Below, one piece after another: positions 53,266-62,937 of a stretch of DNA of 64,000 nucleotides. The DNA lies in the NCBI RefSeq assembly GCF_001905445.1, contig NZ_LIVQ01000002.1, positions 434,001 through 498,000 on the forward strand. Reading direction: 5' to 3'. The translations under genes and the position numbers were made by a program. The DNA comes from Streptomyces sp. CB00455. GTDB lineage: Bacteria > Actinomycetota > Actinomycetes > Streptomycetales > Streptomycetaceae. Each line of letters begins with the position of its first letter. Positions within the stretch are counted from its first letter, which is position 1. Below the pieces are notes generated by a model. It did not search any database. It was not told where the DNA came from and was given only the letters and a program-made list of their open reading frames with translations.

Positions 53266-53351
53266 CTACGGTGCAGCCTTGCGGACACTGTCACGTCACT
53301 CTTACTGGCATCCAACCATGCCCGCTCGGACGGCCGCTCATTACCCATGGG

Positions 53352-54692
53352 TTACCCACGGGGGACGGCAACGACTCTGTCATGTCCGCCCCTGGCCAGA
53401 ACCCTCGCCAGACAGTCCACGACCTCCGGCTGGTAGGCGTGCCCGGTGCCCAGGCGGAGCTGTTCCAGAGCGGCCAGTGAGCCGCCCGGGTGACGGCCGC
53501 CGCCGGCCAGGTCGTCGTAGGCGTTCACCGCCCGCACGATCCGCGCGGCCAGGGGCTGCTCCCGGTACGGGTCCGCCTGCCGCTCCACCACCACGGCCAC
53601 CTCTGCGGGCACCCCGGTGCGGCGGGCCACCTCCCCGCCCAGCACGGCGATCCGGCGGGCCTCCGCGGCGGGCAGCTGCGCGGTGGCCCCGTCCGGGACG
53701 GGGTCGACGAGGGAGAGCTGGCCGATGTCGTGCATGAGGGCGGCGTACTCCAGCACCGTGAGCTCCCGCTCCGACAGCCCGAGCTCCCGGCCGACGGCGC
53801 AGCTCAAGGCGGCGACCCTGCGCGAGTGACCCGCCGGGGTGCAGCCGGCGATCTCGGTGGCGCGGGCCAGCGAGGTGATGGTCTGGCGGTAGGTGGTGCG
53901 GATCGCGGCGATGCGGTGGAAGGACATCCGGGCCAGCAGCAGGGGCACGCTGAAGACGGGCAGCGCCCACAGCCCGGCGACGGCCACGCCCAGAGCCATC
54001 ACGACGCCGGTGGCGCAGACCGCCGAGCCGATGCCGAGCCGGGCGCGCAGCTCGTCGCGCAGCAGGGGCCCGTAGGGCCGGCCGGCCCGGGTCCCGTGGC
54101 GGCTCGCGTCGCCGTGGCCGTTCCCGGCCCCGGCGAGGAGCGCGGCGAGGACGGCGTCGCACAGTGCGGTCAGGCCCAGGACGAAGACCAGGAAGAGGAC
54201 GAGGTACGGGCCGTGGCCGAGCCGTTCCCCGATGACACCGGCGTGGTGCAGCGGCTGGAAACAGACGGCGGCGAAGGTGACGGTGAGGACCCGGCGGACG
54301 ATGTGGTCCATGGCGGGAGCGGTGCCGCGGGCGACGTGCGGGACGATCCCGGCGAGCGCCGCGGCGACGACGACCGCGACGATCTGGAACACGCCGTGGT
54401 GGGCGGGCTGCCCCGCGTTCTGGCCGAGCAGGGCGTAGGCGAGGGCCCCGGCGGAACCGAGCGGCGCGGGCCGGCGGTCGGCGGGGGCGTACGGATCGCC
54501 GCGCCCGGGGTGGGCGCGGTGGCTGCCGCGGCAGGGGCGGCCGGGGCGGGCCAGTTCGCCGAGGGCGATCAGGATGCCGAAGGCCAGGGCCGTGCCCGGC
54601 TCCACGAGGCCGCGCCACAGGGTGTGGCCCAGGGCCACGGCGGCGAGCAGCCACGCCGCCCCCCGGACCGCCCGGACGACGGTTCCCCTCAC
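53352..54692 (-). CDS. Membrane HD-domain protein, degenerate HD-GYP
   Basis: 446 residues. Six to seven membrane spans (MASE-like) in the first ~260, then an HD phosphohydrolase core: PAGHSRRVAALS and YAALMHDIGQLSL. The GYP part is not conserved (VVVERQADPYREQP where HHE..DG.GYP is expected), so c-di-GMP hydrolysis is doubtful. GTG start 54690-54692 overlaps the upstream HD-GYP stop (GTGA), so the two are co-translated. Confidence 0.82.
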   Translation of the reverse strand: MRGTVVRAVRGAAWLLAAVALGHTLWRGLVEPGTALAFGILIALGELARPGRPCRGSHRAHPGRGDPYAPADRRPAPLGSAGALAYALLGQNAGQPAHHGVFQIVAVVVAAALAGIVPHVARGTAPAMDHIVRRVLTVTFAAVCFQPLHHAGVIGERLGHGPYLVLFLVFVLGLTALCDAVLAALLAGAGNGHGDASRHGTRAGRPYGPLLRDELRARLGIGSAVCATGVVMALGVAVAGLWALPVFSVPLLLARMSFHRIAAIRTTYRQTITSLARATEIAGCTPAGHSRRVAALSCAVGRELGLSERELTVLEYAALMHDIGQLSLVDPVPDGATAQLPAAEARRIAVLGGEVARRTGVPAEVAVVVERQADPYREQPLAARIVRAVNAYDDLAGGGRHPGGSLAALEQLRLGTGHAYQPEVVDCLARVLARGGHDRVVAVPRG

Positions 54693-56236
54693 GCCCCGCT
54701 CCCGGCTCCGGCGTCCGGACCCGGCGGCCCGGCCGAGAGCCCGGCACGGGGCTGGCGGGGCCGGGGCTGTCGCGGCCCCTCACCCGGACCGCGATCCGCC
54801 GGCACGGGACCGGCCGCGGGAGCGCGGGGTCCCTGCGCCGGCGGCGGCGCCCCCGGCATACCGAGGGCCGTCCCGGCGGCGCCCCCTGATCCGCCGCCGG
54901 TCACCTGGCGGTTCTCGTCGCAGGTGGCCGCCGGGCGCCAGCCGAGGCGCCCGACGGCGCCCGCCAGGGCCCCCACCATGGCCGGATCGAAGTGCGCCCC
55001 CGCACAGCGCTCCAGCTCGGCCAGGGCGGCCTCCACCGGCCGGGCCCTGCTGTACGAGCGGGTCGAGGTCATCGCGTCGAAGGCGTCGGCCACCGCCACC
55101 ACCCGGGCCAGGACCGGGATCTGCTCACCGGTGAGCCCGTACGGGTAGCCGGAGCCGTCCATCCGCTCGTGGTGGTGCAGGATCGCTGCCCGCGCCTCCC
55201 CCAGGGAGCCGATGCCGCGCACCATCTCGTGCCCGTATTCGGGGTGCAGTTCGATGATCCGGCGCTCCTCGGGCGTGAGCGGGCCGTCCTTGCGCAGCAG
55301 CCGGGTCGGAACGCCGATTTTGCCGACGTCGTGCAGGATCCCGGCGATGCGGACGACCTCCAGCCGGTCCTCGGCCATGCCCAGCTCGCGGGCGATCATC
55401 GCGGCGGCCTGCCCGACCCGCTCGCCGTGGCCCCGCGTGTAGCGGTCCTTGATGTCGACGGCGTGGACCAGGGCGCGGATGGTGGCCCGGTGGGCGGCGC
55501 GTTCACGGTGGTACTGGGCGAAGACCCAGCAGGAGGTGTACATCGGCAGCAGGACGAGCAGTGCGGCCGGGACCCCGTAAGGACTGCGCCACATGACGGC
55601 CATCATCAGGCCCGCCAGGCCGTACACGCAGTGCGGGGCCAGGGAGCGGCCGAGCAGCCCGCGCCAGGCGGTGGCCGCGGGCCGGCGCTCGGCGGCGGCC
55701 AGGATGCCCCCGTCGAGGGCGATGAGCACCAGGCAGAAGGCGGCGGCCGCGGCCGCCGCGGGAAGCAGCGCGTAGGGGAAGTCGGCGACCCAGGCGGGCG
55801 GGTCCGCCGCCCCGGCAGGGCCCGGCCCCGCGGCGGGGTCCAGTGCCGCCGGCCCGCGCAGCAGGCCGAAGACCCCTCCCGCCGCCCAGGCGGCCGTGGA
55901 CTGCTGCGCCGCGTGCCACACCCGGCGCACCGCCGCCGGCCGCTGGAGCACCGTCCCGGCGAACGCGCCGGGCAGCGCCACGAGCGCGGCGGCGGAGGGC
56001 GGCAGCAGGAAGACGGCCGCCAGCACCACGGGGAAGAAGGGGCCGATGCCCTCGGGCACCCGGCCGCCCGGCAGGGGGCAGGACTTCACCAGCTCGCAGC
56101 CGAGGTAGAGCGCGGCGAGCAGGGCCACCGCCGCCCAGGGCGTGGCGGAAGCGGTGAGGGCGGGCGCCACGCACGCGAGCGCCACGAGGACGACGCCCAG
56201 GACGTATCCGCGCGCCACCGGCGGAAGTACCCGCAT
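54689..56236 (-). CDS. Membrane HD-GYP cyclic-di-GMP phosphodiesterase
   Basis: 515 residues. Membrane N-terminal half with about eight spans, then a complete HD-GYP domain: TRGHGERVGQAAAMIARELG, GILHDVGKIGVPTRLLRK, HPEYGHEMV, HHERMDGSGYPYGL. It should hydrolyse c-di-GMP. The 60-residue C-tail is Pro/Gly-rich. ATG 56234-56236 behind GGAGAG. First gene of a two-gene operon with the degenerate partner. Confidence 0.9.
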   Translation of the reverse strand: MRVLPPVARGYVLGVVLVALACVAPALTASATPWAAVALLAALYLGCELVKSCPLPGGRVPEGIGPFFPVVLAAVFLLPPSAAALVALPGAFAGTVLQRPAAVRRVWHAAQQSTAAWAAGGVFGLLRGPAALDPAAGPGPAGAADPPAWVADFPYALLPAAAAAAAFCLVLIALDGGILAAAERRPAATAWRGLLGRSLAPHCVYGLAGLMMAVMWRSPYGVPAALLVLLPMYTSCWVFAQYHRERAAHRATIRALVHAVDIKDRYTRGHGERVGQAAAMIARELGMAEDRLEVVRIAGILHDVGKIGVPTRLLRKDGPLTPEERRIIELHPEYGHEMVRGIGSLGEARAAILHHHERMDGSGYPYGLTGEQIPVLARVVAVADAFDAMTSTRSYSRARPVEAALAELERCAGAHFDPAMVGALAGAVGRLGWRPAATCDENRQVTGGGSGGAAGTALGMPGAPPPAQGPRAPAAGPVPADRGPGEGPRQPRPRQPRAGLSAGPPGPDAGAGSGA

Positions 56237-56427
56237 GGCGCTCTCCTCCCCTGGGGCGTGCGAGCCGGATGCGGAATCGAACCGGCACCGACTGGGGAGA
56301 ATAGGCGGGGCCCCGGGGGGAGCGGGCCACATTTTCACATCGGGGCATACGGACGCCCCCGGATTAGCACCTTCGGGTGAACGAAGTACTTCTCCGGGGG
56401 CGTCTGTTCACGCGTTCGACGACGTGC

Positions 56428-56838
56428 TCAGCCGGTGGCCGAGTGGTCCGCGGTGACGTCCGCGTCGGCAGTGGCGCCCGCATCCGCGGTGACGTCCGCG
56501 TCCGCAGTGACGTCCGCATCCGCGGTGACCGAGCCCGCCGGGACGTCCGGTTCCGCGGTGATGTCGCAATCCGGGACCGCCTGCCCCGACCGGATCAGCT
56601 CGATCCGGCCCATCACCTTGGAGCGCAGGTCGCTGGGCACGTCGTCCGACCCGCAGCAGCGCTTCACCAGCTTCTTCACGGCCTGTTCGAGGCCGTACTT
56701 CTCCAGGCAGGGGCTGCATTCGCCGAAGTGCGTCTCGAACTTCGTGCAGTCGCTGTCGGGCATCTCGTGGTCGAGGAACTCGTAAAGATGGTCCAGGACC
56801 TCAGCGCACTCCGTCTCGTGCGGCTCTCCGCAACTCAT
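56428..56838 (-). CDS. rsrA: Redox-sensing zinc anti-sigma factor RsrA
   Basis: 136 residues; S. coelicolor RsrA is about 105. ZAS motif: [15 protein letters not shown] (H-x3-C-x2-C) with an upstream Cys, and KRCCGSDD. In reducing cells it holds SigR; disulfide stress forms a trigger disulfide and frees the sigma. Residues after ~95 are a repeated T-A-D-A-D-V tail encoded by 18-bp tandem repeats. ATG overlaps the sigR stop (ATGA). Confidence 0.95.
   Translation of the reverse strand: MSCGEPHETECAEVLDHLYEFLDHEMPDSDCTKFETHFGECSPCLEKYGLEQAVKKLVKRCCGSDDVPSDLRSKVMGRIELIRSGQAVPDCDITAEPDVPAGSVTADADVTADADVTADAGATADADVTADHSATG
56453..56524. repeat. 18-bp tandem repeat in the 3' end of rsrA
   Basis: Four copies of GTGACGTCCGCGTCCGCA with few changes, at 56453, 56471, 56489 and 56507. 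They code for the acidic T-A-D-A-D-V tail of RsrA. Confidence 0.93.
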
Positions 56839-57644
56839 GAGCCCGAGCCTTTCCGGTCGTTCGACTCTGCCGCGCCGGCGGGGACCAGCCCGCGCTCACG
56901 GGCATAGTCCTCCAGCATTCCGCGGAGTTGACGGCGGCCACGGTGCAGTCGCGACATGACCGTACCGATGGGTGTACCCATGATGTCGGCGATCTCCTTG
57001 TACGCAAAGCCCTCTACGTCGGCAAGGTAGACCGCGATGCGGAACTCCTCCGGAATGGCCTGCAGCGCCGCCTTCACGTCCGAATCGGGCAGGTGGTCGA
57101 GCGCCTGCGACTCGGCGGAGCGCAGACCCGTCGACATGTGCGACTCGGCACGGGCCAGCTGCCAGTCCTCGATCTCCTCCGCCGCACTGCGCTGGGGCTC
57201 GCGCTGCTTCTTGCGGTAGGAGTTGATGAAGGTGTTGGTCAGGATGCGGTAGAGCCATGCCTTGAGGTTGGTGCCCTCGCGGAACTGGTGGAAGGACGCG
57301 TACGCCTTCGCGTACGTCTCCTGGACCAGGTCCTCGGCGTCGGCCGGGTTGCGCGTCATGCGCAGCGCGGCCGAGTACATCTGGTCGAGGTAGCCGAGGG
57401 CGTCCCTCTCGAAGCGCGCGTTGCGCTCCGGGGTCGTCTCCTCCGCGTGGCCTTCGTCGGTCCCAGCGACAGGACCCACCTCCTCCGACTGCGTGGCGGC
57501 TCCGAAAGCGGATCCGCTCGAATCGGAGAATAGTCGACCTTCCCGGGCCTCCGCCGCTCGAAGCGGGCCGCGCTTGGGCCCGGGCAGCACCGTCCAGTCC
57601 AGGTCAGCGGCCTGCGGACGGTTGTGGCTGATGACCTGGGTCAT
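56835..57644 (-). CDS. sigR: ECF sigma factor SigR (thiol stress)
   Basis: 269 residues for the long form starting at ATG 57644; a GTG at 57479 (VGPVAGTD) gives the 214-residue short form. The extension is exactly 55 residues, the size of the S. coelicolor SigR' extension that makes the protein unstable. Core: [34 protein letters not shown] (region 2) and [35 protein letters not shown] (region 4). SigR drives thioredoxin, mycothiol and ribosome genes. The promoter at 57691-57716 is its own target. Confidence 0.96.
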   Translation of the reverse strand: MTQVISHNRPQAADLDWTVLPGPKRGPLRAAEAREGRLFSDSSGSAFGAATQSEEVGPVAGTDEGHAEETTPERNARFERDALGYLDQMYSAALRMTRNPADAEDLVQETYAKAYASFHQFREGTNLKAWLYRILTNTFINSYRKKQREPQRSAAEEIEDWQLARAESHMSTGLRSAESQALDHLPDSDVKAALQAIPEEFRIAVYLADVEGFAYKEIADIMGTPIGTVMSRLHRGRRQLRGMLEDYARERGLVPAGAAESNDRKGSGS

Positions 57645-57690
57645 GCGCTCCCTCTCCTCCGAAGTTCCCGTGCGTATCGACATCCGGGAC

Positions 57691-57716
57691 AACAGAAGGG
57701 CCGGGCGGCGCATTCC
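57691..57716 (-). promoter_or_regulatory. SigR-dependent autoregulatory promoter
   Basis: On the minus strand: GGAAT (57716-57712), 18 bases, then GTT (57693-57691), which is exactly the SigR consensus GGAAT-N18-GTT. It lies 47 nt upstream of the long sigR start. Confidence 0.93.
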
Positions 57717-57798
57717 CGCGCGGCGGCGGGGGTTTCGCCCCGTTGCGGGCCGGGGTGGCCGCAGCGCCCGGGGCACCCCGGAACGCTCAGGGGCGGTG

Positions 57799-58446
57799 TC
57801 AGAGCTCCAGGCGGGCGAGCCAGTCGGCCACGGACCGCGAGATGAGCGCGAGGGCCTCCTGCGGGGTGGTGCCGGCCTTCTTCGGCACCGCCATGCCGTG
57901 GTCGGCGTACGGGACCTCCACCAGCGTGTACGGGCCCTCGGGGAACTCCGCCGGCCCGCCGAAGGGGTCCCGGGCTCCTTGGACCACGAGGGTGGGACGG
58001 CCGGCGCCGAGCAGTTCCCCGGCCCGGGACTTCTCGGGCCGGCCCGGCGGGTGCAGCGGGAAGGCCAGCGCCAGCACCGCGGCCGCGCCCAGCTCGGCCG
58101 CGGTCCGGCAGGCCACCCTGGCTCCGGCGCTGCGTCCCCCCGCGACCACGGGCAGTCCGGGCGCCGCGAGCGCAGGCCACAGGGCGCGCCAGCCCTCGTC
58201 GAGCACCTTGGGCGCGGCGGCGACCTTTTTCCCGGCGACCCGCCAGGGCTGTTCGACGAGGGCCACGGTGACACCGCGGCCGGGCAGGGCGGCGGCCAGG
58301 GCCTGGAGGTCACGGGCCTCGATCCCGCCGCCCGCGCCGTGGCCGACGGCGAGGACGAGCGCCGCCTCCGGGGCGGTGTGCCAGGTGATGCGGGCCTCGC
58401 CCGCCGGGGTCCGGACGCTCTGGGTGCGCGTGGTCATGGATGCCAT
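57799..58446 (-). CDS. Alpha/beta hydrolase, dienelactone-hydrolase/KANL3-Tex30-like
   Basis: 215 residues. Nucleophile elbow [12 protein letters not shown] (G-x-S-x-G); acid near [11 protein letters not shown]; His in [22 protein letters not shown] is the oxyanion loop. A cytoplasmic hydrolase of the KANL3/Tex30 group with unknown substrate. ATG 58446 or 58437 are both possible starts. It stands 154 nt upstream of sigR on the same strand. Confidence 0.85.
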   Translation of the reverse strand: MASMTTRTQSVRTPAGEARITWHTAPEAALVLAVGHGAGGGIEARDLQALAAALPGRGVTVALVEQPWRVAGKKVAAAPKVLDEGWRALWPALAAPGLPVVAGGRSAGARVACRTAAELGAAAVLALAFPLHPPGRPEKSRAGELLGAGRPTLVVQGARDPFGGPAEFPEGPYTLVEVPYADHGMAVPKKAGTTPQEALALISRSVADWLARLEL

Positions 58447-58515
58447 GGTGCCCGGCCGGGGGCGCCCGGCCCGCGGTGCCCCGCCGGTCACGCCACGGGC
58501 CCCCGGCCCGGCAGG

Positions 58516-58555
58516 ACCGCCGCACCGCCGCACCGCCGCACCGCCGCACCGCCGC
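58516..58555. repeat. 8-bp tandem repeat
   Basis: Five perfect copies of ACCGCCGC between the hydrolase and SRAP genes. No coding role. Confidence 0.9.
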
Positions 58556-58615
58556 AGGAGCGTGCTCCCCCGCGCGCGGTCAGTAGCCGAAGCCGGTGGC
58601 CCGGTGGCCCGGTGG

Positions 58616-59434
58616 CTAGAAGAGCGTTCCCTCCTCCGGCGCGGCCAGCTCGTCGAGCAGCTCCGGGCCGTTGTTCCGGACGTTGCTGACGGCGGTCGAC
58701 ACGGGGTGGGCGCGCATCAGGCCGCCCGGCGGGGGCGCCAGCAGCTCCCGCAGGGAGCCCTCGGTGTCGGTGTCCGCCGGGTCCAGCCAGGCGTCCCACC
58801 GGTCGGGGGTCAGCATGAGCGGCATCCGCGGGTGGATGTCGCAGAGCGAGCGCGGGCCCTCGGCCGGCGCCACGGCCAGCGGACCGGTCTCGGCCTCCGT
58901 GGTGATCACCGAGCAGGTCGCCCACCAGGCGAGCGGGTGCTCGTCGGGCAGGGTCCGGTCGCGCCAGAACTCGTATATCCCGGCCATCGCGAAGACCGAG
59001 CCGTCGGCGGGCAGCACGAAGTAGGGCTGCTTGCGGGCGCGCTTGCGCTTGCCCTCCACCTCCAGCCGCCGTTCGTCGTGGGCCGTGACCCACTCGTAGT
59101 AGCCGTCGGCGGGAATGATGCAGCGGCGCTGCGCGAAGGGCCGCCGGAAGGACGGCTTCTCGGCGAGCGTCTCGGAGCGCGCGTTGATCATCCGGGTGGC
59201 GCCGTCGGGGTTCTCGGCCCAGGAGGGGACGAGCCCCCACTTCAGGACGCGCAGCTGGCGAACCGGACGCGGGTCGGCGGCGTCTTTCAGGGGGCGGTCG
59301 AGGATGACGTGGACCTGCTTGGTCGGCGCCACGTTCCAGTCGGGGGCCAGGGCCTCCCGCGGCTCCCACCTCTCGACGCCGAAGGTCTTCGCCAGGTCCT
59401 CGGGTCCACGACTCGCCGCATACCGTCCGCACAT
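58616..59434 (-). CDS. SRAP/HMCES-type DNA-protein crosslink protein (YedK family)
   Basis: 272 residues from ATG 59432-59434, so the mature protein starts with the catalytic Cys (MCGRYAAS). It binds abasic sites in single-stranded DNA and forms a thiazolidine bond. Other conserved parts: NVAPTKQV, MINARSETL, CIIPADGYYEW (Glu) and LCDIHPRMPLML (His). A GTG 9 nt upstream would bury the Cys, so I reject it. Replication-protective; no SOS box seen. Confidence 0.94.
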   Translation of the reverse strand: MCGRYAASRGPEDLAKTFGVERWEPREALAPDWNVAPTKQVHVILDRPLKDAADPRPVRQLRVLKWGLVPSWAENPDGATRMINARSETLAEKPSFRRPFAQRRCIIPADGYYEWVTAHDERRLEVEGKRKRARKQPYFVLPADGSVFAMAGIYEFWRDRTLPDEHPLAWWATCSVITTEAETGPLAVAPAEGPRSLCDIHPRMPLMLTPDRWDAWLDPADTDTEGSLRELLAPPPGGLMRAHPVSTAVSNVRNNGPELLDELAAPEEGTLF

Positions 59435-59513
59435 GGCTGCCACACTGCCATGGCTCCCCCCGGCGACCGCCGGGAGGTATCCGCCACCACCACCGCGAGG
59501 AGTCCGTCACTTC

Positions 59514-60227
59514 ATGGACAGCAGCACGACGGCCGGCCTGTGGGACCGGCTCACGGGCATACAGAGCGCCCCCGAGCGGTGGCTGGTGATCGCGACGGGC
59601 CTGGTCGCGCTGGCCGCCGTGGGGCCCCGCCCGCTGTGGCGGATGTCGCGCAACGCCATCACCATCGCCCACGAGGGCGGCCACGGTCTGATCGCCCTGC
59701 TGACGGGGCGGCGCCTGGACGGGATACGGCTGCACTCCGACACCAGCGGGGTCACCGTCAGCCGGGGCAGGCCGACCGGCCTCGGCATGGTCCTGACCGC
59801 CGCCGCCGGCTACACGGCCCCCTCCCTACTCGGACTCGGCGGGGCGGCGCTGCTGTCCGCGCACCGGATCACGCTGCTGCTGTGGGCGGCCACCGCCCTG
59901 CTGGTGGCCATGCTGCTGATGATCCGCAACGCCTACGGGGCCCTGACCGTCATCCTGACGGGCGGCGCCTTCCTGCTCGTGTCCTGGCTCGCTCCCGCCG
60001 AGGTGCAGGCCGTCTTCGCGTACGGGGTGGTGTGGTTCCTGCTCCTCGGCGGCGTCCGGCCCGTCTTCGAGCTGGGGGCCAAACGCCGGCACGGCGGGGC
60101 CCCCGATTCCGATGCGGACCAGCTCGGACGGCTCACCCACGTGCACCCCGTGGTGTGGCTCCTGCTCTTCCACGTGGTCGCGCTGTGCTCGCTGATCGGC
60201 GGCGGGCGCTGGCTGCTCGCCCTCTGA
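59514..60227 (+). CDS. M50-family membrane metallopeptidase
   Basis: 237 residues. Zinc motif [15 protein letters not shown] (HExGH) in the first membrane helix; several further membrane spans. It is the small M50B-like type with no PDZ domain. In the family the enzyme cleaves membrane proteins, but no target is known here. Divergent from the SRAP gene (79 nt). Confidence 0.85.
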   Translation: MDSSTTAGLWDRLTGIQSAPERWLVIATGLVALAAVGPRPLWRMSRNAITIAHEGGHGLIALLTGRRLDGIRLHSDTSGVTVSRGRPTGLGMVLTAAAGYTAPSLLGLGGAALLSAHRITLLLWAATALLVAMLLMIRNAYGALTVILTGGAFLLVSWLAPAEVQAVFAYGVVWFLLLGGVRPVFELGAKRRHGGAPDSDADQLGRLTHVHPVVWLLLFHVVALCSLIGGGRWLLAL

Positions 60228-60279
60228 GACCGCCCAGCGATCAAGATCCGGGCGCCGGGAAGCCACTAAAGTGGTGGCC

Positions 60280-61641
60280 ATGACCGAGACCCCCGCTCCG
60301 CCCGCCCTCTGGCCCGCCCCGATCGCCGACTCGGCCGTCCACGCCACCGTCACCGTGCCGGGGTCCAAGTCGGTCACCAACCGCGCCCTGGTGCTCGCCG
60401 CGCTCGCCTCCGAGCCGGGCTGGGTCCGCCGCCCGCTGCGCTCGCGCGACTCGCAGCTGATGTCGGACGCCCTGCGCGCGATGGGCGTCGGCATCGAGGA
60501 GACCGTCTCCTCCAGCTCCGCCGGCCCGGCCGGCGGCGCGGCGGGCGGCGAGGCCTGGCGGATCATCCCGGCCGCGCTGCACGGCCCGGCGGCCGTCGAC
60601 GTCGGCAACGCGGGCACGGTCATGCGCTTCCTGCCGCCCGTCGCCACCCTCGCCGCGGGAGACATCCGCTTCGACGGCGACCCGCGCTCCTACGAGCGTC
60701 CGCTGGGCCAGGTCATCAGTGCGCTGCGCACGCTGGGCGCCCGCATCGACGACGACGGCCGGGGCGCGCTGCCGCTGACCGTGCAGGGCGGCGGAGCGCT
60801 GGAGGGCGGCGTCGTCGAGATCGACGCGACGAACTCCTCGCAGTTCGTCTCCGCGCTGCTGCTCTCCGCCCCGCGTTTCAACCAGGGCGTCGAGGTCCGG
60901 CACGTGGGCACCAACCTGCCGTCCATGCCGCACATCCGGATGACCGTGGAGATGCTGCGCGCGGCGGGCGCCCAGGTCGACACCCCCGAGGCGGGCGGCG
61001 AGAAGAACGTGTGGCGGGTCGCCCCCGGCGCCCTGCTCGGCCGCGACATGACGGTGGAGCCGGACCTGTCCAACGCCCAGCCCTTCCTGGCCGCCGCGCT
61101 GATCACCGGCGGCACGGTCACCGTCCCGGACTGGCCGCGCCGCACCACGCAGCCGGGTGACGCCCTGCGCCGCATCTTCACGGAGATGGGCGGCTCCTGC
61201 GAGCTGACCGACGCCGGCCTGGTCTTCACCGGAACCGGCAAGATCCACGGCATCGACGTGGACCTGGGCGAGGTCGGCGAGCTCACCCCGGGCATCGCCG
61301 CGGTGGCGGCCCTGGCCGACTCGGAGTCCGTCCTGCGCGGGGTCCAGCACCTGCGGCTGCACGAGACGGACCGTCTGGCCGCCCTGACCAGGGAGATCAA
61401 CGCGCTCGGCGGCGACGTCACCGAGACCGCGGACGGGCTGCGCATCCGCCCGCGCCCCCTGCACGGCGGTACCTTCCACACCTACGAGGACCACCGGATG
61501 GCCACCGCGGGCGCCGTGATCGGCCTGGCGGTGGAGGGCGTACTGATCGAGGACGTGGCGACGACCGCGAAGACCCTGCCGGACTTCCCCAGGATGTGGA
61601 CGGACATGCTCGCGGGGGCGGAAGCCGGAGCGGGAGCGTAG
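60280..61641 (+). CDS. aroA: 3-phosphoshikimate 1-carboxyvinyltransferase (EPSP synthase)
   Basis: 453 residues from ATG 60280. It transfers enolpyruvyl from PEP to shikimate-3-phosphate. [49 protein letters not shown] and [15 protein letters not shown] are the family's motifs. rsgA follows after 4 nt, so they are one operon. Confidence 0.96.
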   Translation: MTETPAPPALWPAPIADSAVHATVTVPGSKSVTNRALVLAALASEPGWVRRPLRSRDSQLMSDALRAMGVGIEETVSSSSAGPAGGAAGGEAWRIIPAALHGPAAVDVGNAGTVMRFLPPVATLAAGDIRFDGDPRSYERPLGQVISALRTLGARIDDDGRGALPLTVQGGGALEGGVVEIDATNSSQFVSALLLSAPRFNQGVEVRHVGTNLPSMPHIRMTVEMLRAAGAQVDTPEAGGEKNVWRVAPGALLGRDMTVEPDLSNAQPFLAAALITGGTVTVPDWPRRTTQPGDALRRIFTEMGGSCELTDAGLVFTGTGKIHGIDVDLGEVGELTPGIAAVAALADSESVLRGVQHLRLHETDRLAALTREINALGGDVTETADGLRIRPRPLHGGTFHTYEDHRMATAGAVIGLAVEGVLIEDVATTAKTLPDFPRMWTDMLAGAEAGAGA

Positions 61642-61645
61642 GGCC

Positions 61646-62656
61646 ATGCGCCGGTACGGCAAGCACACCGACGAGGACGACATCCGCCAGCGCCCCAATC
61701 CCAAGGGGAACCGCCCTCGGACCAACATCCGCCCCAAGCACGAGGACGCCTCCGAGGGCTTCGTCCTGACCGTCGACCGCGGCCGGCTGACCTGCCTGGT
61801 GGGCGACCGCACGGTCCACGCGATGAAGTCCCGGGAGCTGGGGCGCAAGGCCGCCGTGGTGGGCGACCGGGTCTGGATCGTCGGCGACCTGTCCGGCAAG
61901 AAGGACACCCTCGCCCGGATCGTGCGGATCGAGGCGCGCAAGTCCGTCCTGCGGCGCACCGCGGACGACGACGACCCCTACGAGCGGGTGGTCGTCGCCA
62001 ATGCCGACCAGCTGGCCGTCGTCACGGCACTGGCCGACCCGGAGCCCCGGCCCCGGATGATCGACCGCTGCCTGGTCGCGGCGTACGACGCCGGGCTGGA
62101 GCCGCTGCTGGTGCTCACCAAGTCGGACCTGACCTCCGCCGACAAGATCCTGGAGATCTACTCGACGCTGGGCGTGAACTACGTGGTGACCAACCGCGAG
62201 GAGCTCGCCACGGGCGATGCGGCCGACCGGGTCCGCGAGCGGCTCAACGGCCGGATCACCGCCTTCGTCGGCCACTCGGGCGTCGGCAAGACCACCCTGG
62301 TGAACTCGCTCGTCGCCGAGGGCCGCCAGCGCGCCACCGGGCACGTCAACGCGGTCACCGGCCGCGGCCGGCACACCACCACCTCGGCGCTCGCCCTGCC
62401 GCTGCCCTCGGGCGACGGCTGGGTCATCGACACCCCGGGCGTGCGCTCCTTCGGCCTGCACCATGTGGACCCCTCCCGCGTGATCCTGGCCTTCCCGGAC
62501 CTGGTGCCCGGCACCGAGGGGTGCCCGCGGGCCTGTAGCCACGACGAGGCGGACTGCGCGCTCGACAAGTGGGTGGAGGACGGCCACGCGGACCCGGCGC
62601 GGCTGTACTCACTGCGGCGGCTGCTGGAGTCGCGCGAGCGCCGCGAAGGGGACTGA
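61646..62656 (+). CDS. rsgA: Ribosome small-subunit GTPase RsgA
   Basis: 336 residues. OB-fold N-domain, then a circularly permuted GTPase: G4 LVLTKSDL, G1 FVGHSGVGKTTLVNSL, G3 WVIDTPGVRSFGL, ending in a zinc knuckle GCPRACSHDEADCAL. It checks late 30S assembly. Start ATG 61646, 4 nt after aroA. Confidence 0.96.
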   Translation: MRRYGKHTDEDDIRQRPNPKGNRPRTNIRPKHEDASEGFVLTVDRGRLTCLVGDRTVHAMKSRELGRKAAVVGDRVWIVGDLSGKKDTLARIVRIEARKSVLRRTADDDDPYERVVVANADQLAVVTALADPEPRPRMIDRCLVAAYDAGLEPLLVLTKSDLTSADKILEIYSTLGVNYVVTNREELATGDAADRVRERLNGRITAFVGHSGVGKTTLVNSLVAEGRQRATGHVNAVTGRGRHTTTSALALPLPSGDGWVIDTPGVRSFGLHHVDPSRVILAFPDLVPGTEGCPRACSHDEADCALDKWVEDGHADPARLYSLRRLLESRERREGD

Positions 62657-62675
62657 GCGGGCATCCGGCGGGCTG

Positions 62676-62837
62676 AGGGCTGTCCCGTAATCCCGGGTGG
62701 ATCAGCGCACGGCGTCAGATGCGGTGCATCGCAAGGCGGAGGGGCGCCCCCATACTGGGCGTATGGGGGCGTTCCGACAACGCGGCGAGGCGCCGTAGCC
62801 GGCGTCGTGCGCCCGCCGGGGATTGCGGGACAGCCCT
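62676..62837. mobile_element. 162-bp MITE-like element
   Basis: Terminal inverted repeats: AGGGCTGTCCCGTAATCCCG at the left (62676-) and the reverse complement of AGGGCTGTCCCGCAATCCCC at the right (-62837). A perfect internal hairpin GCCCCCATAC-TGGGC-GTATGGGGGC is at 62746-62770. No open reading frame. Elements with these ends recur in Streptomyces genomes in my memory. A broken half copy lies at 23777-23829. Confidence 0.8.
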
Positions 62838-62885
62838 TGGGGCCGGGAGCGGCGGTGTTTGCCGAAGATCATGTGCGGACAAGTG

Positions 62886-62920
62886 CATAATCGCGTCGAG
62901 TGACCGCGCGGTCACGTGAC
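62886..62920 (+). promoter_or_regulatory. Promoter and operator of the SMR gene
   Basis: CATAAT (62886-62891) is a good -10. Then GTGACCGCGCGGTCAC (62900-62915) is a perfect palindrome, overlapping a second one, GTCACGTGAC (62911-62920). This is the size of a TetR operator and sits at the expected transcription start. The convergent TetR gene downstream is a candidate ligand. Confidence 0.7.
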
Positions 62921-62937
62921 GGCGGGAGGCGTTCGAC

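Noticed and set aside
53380..54783. 467-codon frame over the HD-domain gene
   Set aside because: Arg/Gly/Pro-rich shadow of the HD gene; no motif.
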